A DNA stretch of 16,531 nucleotides from Megasphaera sp. UBA5897 (lineage in GTDB: Bacteria > Bacillota > Negativicutes > Veillonellales > Megasphaeraceae), in the NCBI GenBank assembly GCA_002431345.1, contig DJEN01000032.1, forward strand, positions 8,134-24,664, in the 5' to 3' direction. The notes beneath the pieces were generated by a model, which was given only the letters and a program-made list of their open reading frames with translations, was not told where the DNA came from and did not search any database. Numbering within the stretch: the first letter of the stretch is position 1; every line of letters starts with the position of its first letter. Below, in pieces: positions 13,070 through 16,531 of the stretch. A program made the translations under genes and the position numbers.

Positions 13070-13687
13070 ATGAGTAAAGATAAAAAACATAATAAAAAAG
13101 AAGAAGAAATAAAGCAGCAGACAGAAGACGCAGAAAAAGATGCTAAAAAGGCTGAAGATGTAAAAACGGCAGATGATGGAAAAGAAGCCGAAGCGAAACA
13201 AGACGCAGCGCAGGAAGCTCCTTCAACGGATGCCGATACAAAGGCAGATGCAGCCGCAGCAGAAATGCAGCAGCGGTATATGCGCCTGCAGGCCGATTTT
13301 GCAAACTTTAAAAAACGTACAGCCAATGAAAAACTTCAGATTTCTGAAGTCGTTAAAATGGATGTGCTGAAAAACGTTCTGCCTGTCATTGATAATTTTG
13401 AACGGGCACTGCAAATTCCGCAGGATAAGCTGACAGATGATTTGAAATCCTTCGTAGACGGCTACAGCATGATTTACAAACAGCTCGTAGGCGTTCTCGA
13501 AAAGGAAGGCGTCACGAAAATTGATGCCGTAGGCAAACCATTTGACCCCAATTATCATCAGGCTGTCATGCGGGTGCCCAGCGATGAATACGATGACGAT
13601 GTCGTCGTAGAAGTATTGCAGGAAGGCTATTTGCTGGGAGATAAGACACTGCGCCCGGCAATGGTAAAAGTAGCATTTAACGGTTAA
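13070..13687 (+). CDS. grpE: Nucleotide exchange factor GrpE
   Basis: A 205-residue cochaperone that releases ADP from DnaK. The first 60 or so residues are a charged, low-complexity Lys/Glu/Asp/Ala segment, expected to be disordered. A long dimerising helix follows (about 63-105, including RYMRLQADFANFKKR), then a helical region and the C-terminal beta domain with the family signature GYLLGDKTLRPAMVKVAF. The N-terminal tail is normal in kind for the family. ATG 13070 is 10 bases after AGGAGG (13054-13059), which overlaps the hrcA stop codon. A TTG at 13061 directly abuts the ribosome-binding site and is not used. The gap to hrcA is 14 bases, so the two are translated from one message. Confidence 0.97.
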   Translation: MSKDKKHNKKEEEIKQQTEDAEKDAKKAEDVKTADDGKEAEAKQDAAQEAPSTDADTKADAAAAEMQQRYMRLQADFANFKKRTANEKLQISEVVKMDVLKNVLPVIDNFERALQIPQDKLTDDLKSFVDGYSMIYKQLVGVLEKEGVTKIDAVGKPFDPNYHQAVMRVPSDEYDDDVVVEVLQEGYLLGDKTLRPAMVKVAFNG

Positions 13688-13718
13688 TTATCGTAGAAAT
13701 AATGAGGAGGAATTAATT

Positions 13719-15578
13719 ATGAGTAAAGTAATTGGTATTGACTTAGGTACGACTAACTCCGTAGTAGCTGTCATGGAAGGCGGCGAACCTACGGTTATTA
13801 CAAACACGGAAGGTTCTCGTTTGACACCGTCTGTTGTCGGCTTTTCCAAAACAGGCGAACGTCTTGTAGGCCAGCTGGCTAAACGTCAGGCTGTTTCCAA
13901 CCCGGACAACACGATTTCTTCTATTAAACGTCATATGGGTGAAAATTACACCGTAGACATCAATGGCAAAAAATATACGCCGCAGGAAATTTCTGCTATG
14001 ATTCTTCAGAAATTGAAGGAAGACGCAGAAAGCTATTTGGGCGAAAAAGTTACACAGGCTGTTATTACTGTTCCGGCATACTTCAACGACGGCCAGCGCC
14101 AGGCTACGAAAGATGCCGGCAAGATTGCAGGCTTGGACGTTCTTCGTATTGTCAACGAACCGACAGCAGCTGCCTTGGCATATGGCCTTGATAAAGGCGG
14201 CGACGGCAAGATTCTCGTATTTGACCTTGGCGGCGGCACATTTGATGTATCTATCCTTGAATTGGGCGACGGCGTATTTGAAGTAAAAGCTACCAACGGC
14301 AATACACACCTCGGCGGCGATGACTTCGATAATGCAGTTATGAACTGGATGATCAGCGAATTTAAATCGCAGACAGGCATTGACCTCTCGACAGATAAAA
14401 TGGCTGAACAGCGTTTGAAAGAAGCAGCTGAAAAAGCTAAGATTGAATTGTCTACTGTTATGTCTACCAACATCAACTTACCGTTTATTACAGCTGACGC
14501 AACAGGTCCGAAACATTTGGATTTGACACTGACCCGTGCTAAATTCAATGAATTAACGGAAGATTTGGTACATGCTACGATGGAACCGACGAAGAAAGCT
14601 ATTGCTGATTCCGGTTTCTCCATCGATGAAATTGATAAAATCATCCTCGTCGGCGGCTCTAGCCGTATCCCGGCTGTTCAGGAAGCCATCAAACAGATTT
14701 TGGGCAAAGAACCGAGCAAAGGTGTCAACCCGGATGAATGCGTTGCTATCGGTGCTGCTATCCAGGCCGGCGTTCTCGTAGGCGATGTCAAAGACGTACT
14801 GCTCCTTGATGTTACACCGTTGTCCTTGGGTATTGAAACACTTGGCGGTGTCTTCACTAAAATTATCGACCGCAACACGACGATTCCGACATCCGGCAGC
14901 CAGGTATTCTCTACAGCCGTAGATAACCAGCCGTCTGTTGACGTTCATGTCCTCCAGGGCGAACGTGAAATGGCTGCTGACAACAAATCCTTGGGTCGTT
15001 TTGAATTGACAGGCATTCCGGCTGCTCCGCGCGGAGTACCTCGTATTGAAGTATCCTTCAACATTGATGCCAACGGTATCGTAAACGTTTCGGCGAAAGA
15101 CCTCGGCACAGGCAAAGAACAGAAGATTACGATCAAATCTTCGTCCGGCTTGGATAAGAGCGAAATTGACCGCATGGTCAAAGAAGCTGCTGCTCATGAA
15201 GCAGAAGACAAGAAACGCAAAGAAGGCATTGAAGCTAAAAACAACGCCGATTCCTTGATTTATCAGGCTGAAAAAACAGTAAAAGAATTAGGCGACAAAG
15301 CAGATGCAGCAAAAGTTGCTGAAATCAAAGACAAGATTGCTGCACTGAAAGAAGCCGTAAAAACAGATGATGTCGATAAAATCAAAGCGGCTTCGGAAGC
15401 CTTGACCAAACCGCTGTATGATTTGACCAGCGAAATGTACAAACAAGCCGGTGCACAGCAGCAGGCTGCACAAGGTCAGCCAAACGCAGGCGCACAGGCC
15501 GGTGCACAGCAGAGTGAAGCAAAAGACGAAAAAGTAGTTGACGCAGACTACAAAGTAGTCGATGACGACCAGAAGTAA
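13719..15578 (+). CDS. dnaK: Molecular chaperone DnaK (Hsp70)
   Basis: A 619-residue ATP-driven chaperone. The ATPase domain shows IDLGTTNS (7-14), DLGGGTFDVS (169-178) and VGGSSRIPAV (311-320). The interdomain linker is VLLLDVTPLS (360-369), followed by the substrate-binding beta domain and the helical lid. Residues about 68-108 run SIKRHMGENYTVDINGKKY to YLGEK with no insert. This is the short Gram-positive form, whereas E. coli DnaK has about 20 extra residues here. The C-terminus is a Gln/Ala/Gly-rich linker (578-600) and an acidic tail with two near-identical heptads, VVDADYK and VVDDDQK. ATG 13719 is 8 bases after AGGAGG (13705-13710), a strong site for a highly expressed gene. It is third in the CIRCE-controlled operon, 31 bases after grpE. 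Confidence 0.98.
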   Translation: MSKVIGIDLGTTNSVVAVMEGGEPTVITNTEGSRLTPSVVGFSKTGERLVGQLAKRQAVSNPDNTISSIKRHMGENYTVDINGKKYTPQEISAMILQKLKEDAESYLGEKVTQAVITVPAYFNDGQRQATKDAGKIAGLDVLRIVNEPTAAALAYGLDKGGDGKILVFDLGGGTFDVSILELGDGVFEVKATNGNTHLGGDDFDNAVMNWMISEFKSQTGIDLSTDKMAEQRLKEAAEKAKIELSTVMSTNINLPFITADATGPKHLDLTLTRAKFNELTEDLVHATMEPTKKAIADSGFSIDEIDKIILVGGSSRIPAVQEAIKQILGKEPSKGVNPDECVAIGAAIQAGVLVGDVKDVLLLDVTPLSLGIETLGGVFTKIIDRNTTIPTSGSQVFSTAVDNQPSVDVHVLQGEREMAADNKSLGRFELTGIPAAPRGVPRIEVSFNIDANGIVNVSAKDLGTGKEQKITIKSSSGLDKSEIDRMVKEAAAHEAEDKKRKEGIEAKNNADSLIYQAEKTVKELGDKADAAKVAEIKDKIAALKEAVKTDDVDKIKAASEALTKPLYDLTSEMYKQAGAQQQAAQGQPNAGAQAGAQQSEAKDEKVVDADYKVVDDDQK

Positions 15579-15602
15579 GATAGATAAGAGGGGCTGCCCA
15601 CT

Positions 15603-16531
15603 ATGAGTAAAAGAGATTATTATGAAGTACTTGGCGTTCCAAAAGATGCCAGCGATGCTGAAATAAAAAAAGCGTTCCGTAAATTAGCTATCAAGTACCA
15701 TCCAGATAAGAACCGGGACAACCCTAAAGCTGCTGAAGAAAAGTTTAAAGAAGTCAACGAAGCGTACAGCGTATTGTCCAATAAACAAAAACGCGCGCAG
15801 TATGACCAGTTCGGCCCCGACGCATTCCAAAACGGCAATGCTGCCGGTGCCGGCGGCTTCGGCGGCCAGGGATTTGGCGGTTTTGGCGGCTTCGGTGGTT
15901 TTGGCCAGGGCGGCGGTCAGGGATTTGGCGGATTCGAAGATATTTTCGATTCCTTCTTTGGCGGCCAGGGCAGTCGTCAATCCAGCAATGGCCCGCAGCG
16001 TGGTGCCGATTTGCGGTTTGATGTAGATATTTCCTTCAAACAGGCTGCTTTTGGCACAGAAATGGAAATTCAGGTACCGAAAGATGAAACGTGCGAACAT
16101 TGCCACGGCAACGGCGCTGAACCGGGAAGCAGCGTGGAAACATGCCCGCACTGCCACGGCACAGGCCAGCAGCGTGTCGTACAGAACACACCTTTTGGCC
16201 AGATGGTCAATGTCCGTACCTGTTCGTACTGCGGCGGTACAGGCAAGCTGATTAAGAAGAAATGCACGAAATGCCATGGTACAGGAACAGTCAAAGTACG
16301 CAAAAAATTAAAAATCAAGATTCCAGCAGGTGTCGATGACGGCGCACGGCTCCGTGTAGCCGGTGAAGGGGAACCGGGCGTTCGCGGCGGCGGACACGGT
16401 GATTTGTACGTATACATTTTTGTACGCAAAGATGCCAAATTTGCCCGTGAAGGCAATGATATTCTTTCACAGGAAACGATTTCCTTTGCCCAGGCTGCAT
16501 TGGGTGCGACGATTCGTGTCGATACACTGGA
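15603..16531 (+). CDS. dnaJ: Chaperone protein DnaJ, 5' part, cut by the window end
   Basis: The frame runs open from ATG 15603 to the last base, giving 309 residues of a J-protein that delivers clients to DnaK and stimulates its ATPase. The J domain carries His33-Pro34-Asp35 in KYHPDK. A Gly/Phe-rich linker follows (about 83-125) with repeated GFGG. Four zinc-binding CxxCxGxG repeats are visible: CEHCHGNG, CPHCHGTG, CSYCGGTG and CTKCHGTG. The first substrate-binding beta domain follows, reaching IPAGVDDGARLRVAGEGE and beyond. So this is a full type I DnaJ; only the C-terminal end is missing. AAGAGGGG (15586-15593) is the ribosome-binding site, 9 bases before the ATG. The gap to dnaK is 24 bases. 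Confidence 0.97.
   Translation, partial: MSKRDYYEVLGVPKDASDAEIKKAFRKLAIKYHPDKNRDNPKAAEEKFKEVNEAYSVLSNKQKRAQYDQFGPDAFQNGNAAGAGGFGGQGFGGFGGFGGFGQGGGQGFGGFEDIFDSFFGGQGSRQSSNGPQRGADLRFDVDISFKQAAFGTEMEIQVPKDETCEHCHGNGAEPGSSVETCPHCHGTGQQRVVQNTPFGQMVNVRTCSYCGGTGKLIKKKCTKCHGTGTVKVRKKLKIKIPAGVDDGARLRVAGEGEPGVRGGGHGDLYVYIFVRKDAKFAREGNDILSQETISFAQAALGATIRVDTL

Noticed and set aside
14553..15197. Long reverse-strand frames opposite dnaK (also 13743-14309 and 14033-14644)
   Set aside because: Antisense frames within dnaK are a well-known artefact; no promoter, ribosome-binding site or motif supports them.
15840..15975. Gly/Phe repeat DNA in dnaJ looking like a tandem repeat locus
   Set aside because: It encodes the normal G/F linker of a type I DnaJ; the repetition follows from the protein.
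15684..16277. 197-codon reverse-strand frame opposite dnaJ
   Set aside because: It mirrors the Gly-rich and zinc-finger repeats of dnaJ; the J domain and CxxCxGxG repeats make the forward frame certain.
1..16531. CRISPR array, insertion sequence, prophage, toxin-antitoxin or defence system, tRNA/rRNA
   Set aside because: No regularly spaced repeats, transposase or integrase motifs, cloverleaf or rRNA-like stretches were seen; the gene content is metabolic and housekeeping.

Overview
The window reads as a chromosomal segment from a low-to-mid GC Firmicute, most plausibly a Negativicutes member (Megasphaera/Veillonella/Dialister-like). Three things point there. The heat-shock operon has the Gram-positive order hrcA-grpE-dnaK-dnaJ behind a CIRCE operator. 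DnaK is the short 'Gram-positive' form, without the extra segment that proteobacterial DnaK carries in its ATPase domain. Ribosome-binding sites are strong (AGGAGG type) and promoters are sigma-A-like (TTGACA/TATAAT). The genus is inference only.

Left part (1-4600, + strand): the 3' end of a small heavy-metal-associated (HMA) domain protein and its terminator. Next is a Cd/Zn/Co-type P1B ATPase that lacks its own HMA domain. Then comes a separately promoted, unusual carbamoyltransferase with altered ornithine-pocket motifs, and a D-2-hydroxyacid dehydrogenase with NADP-type features. A bidirectional terminator at 4555-4608 closes this block.

Middle part (4621-7268, - strand): a YigZ/IMPACT family protein, a small XRE regulator with a cysteine cluster and palindromes in its own leader, and an M18 aminopeptidase. 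Each has its own promoter.

Right-middle part (7433-11868, + strand): a PLP class I aminotransferase diverging from the aminopeptidase. After an AT-rich gap comes a CycA-like amino-acid permease, whose 5' leader holds a 21-codon ORF and a terminator-like hairpin. The permease is followed 48 bases later by alanine racemase, so the two look like a D-/L-alanine uptake and interconversion unit. A strong terminator follows.

Right end (11919-16531, + strand): an extended -10 promoter overlapped downstream by CIRCE, then hrcA, grpE, dnaK and a dnaJ cut by the window edge. These encode the repressor, the nucleotide exchange factor, the Hsp70 and its J-protein as one autoregulated operon.

I find no CRISPR array, insertion sequence, prophage, tRNA/rRNA or defence island. 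Most of the window is ordinary housekeeping. The best leads are the carbamoyltransferase of uncertain substrate, the permease leader, the Cys-cluster XRE regulator and small intergenic repeats.
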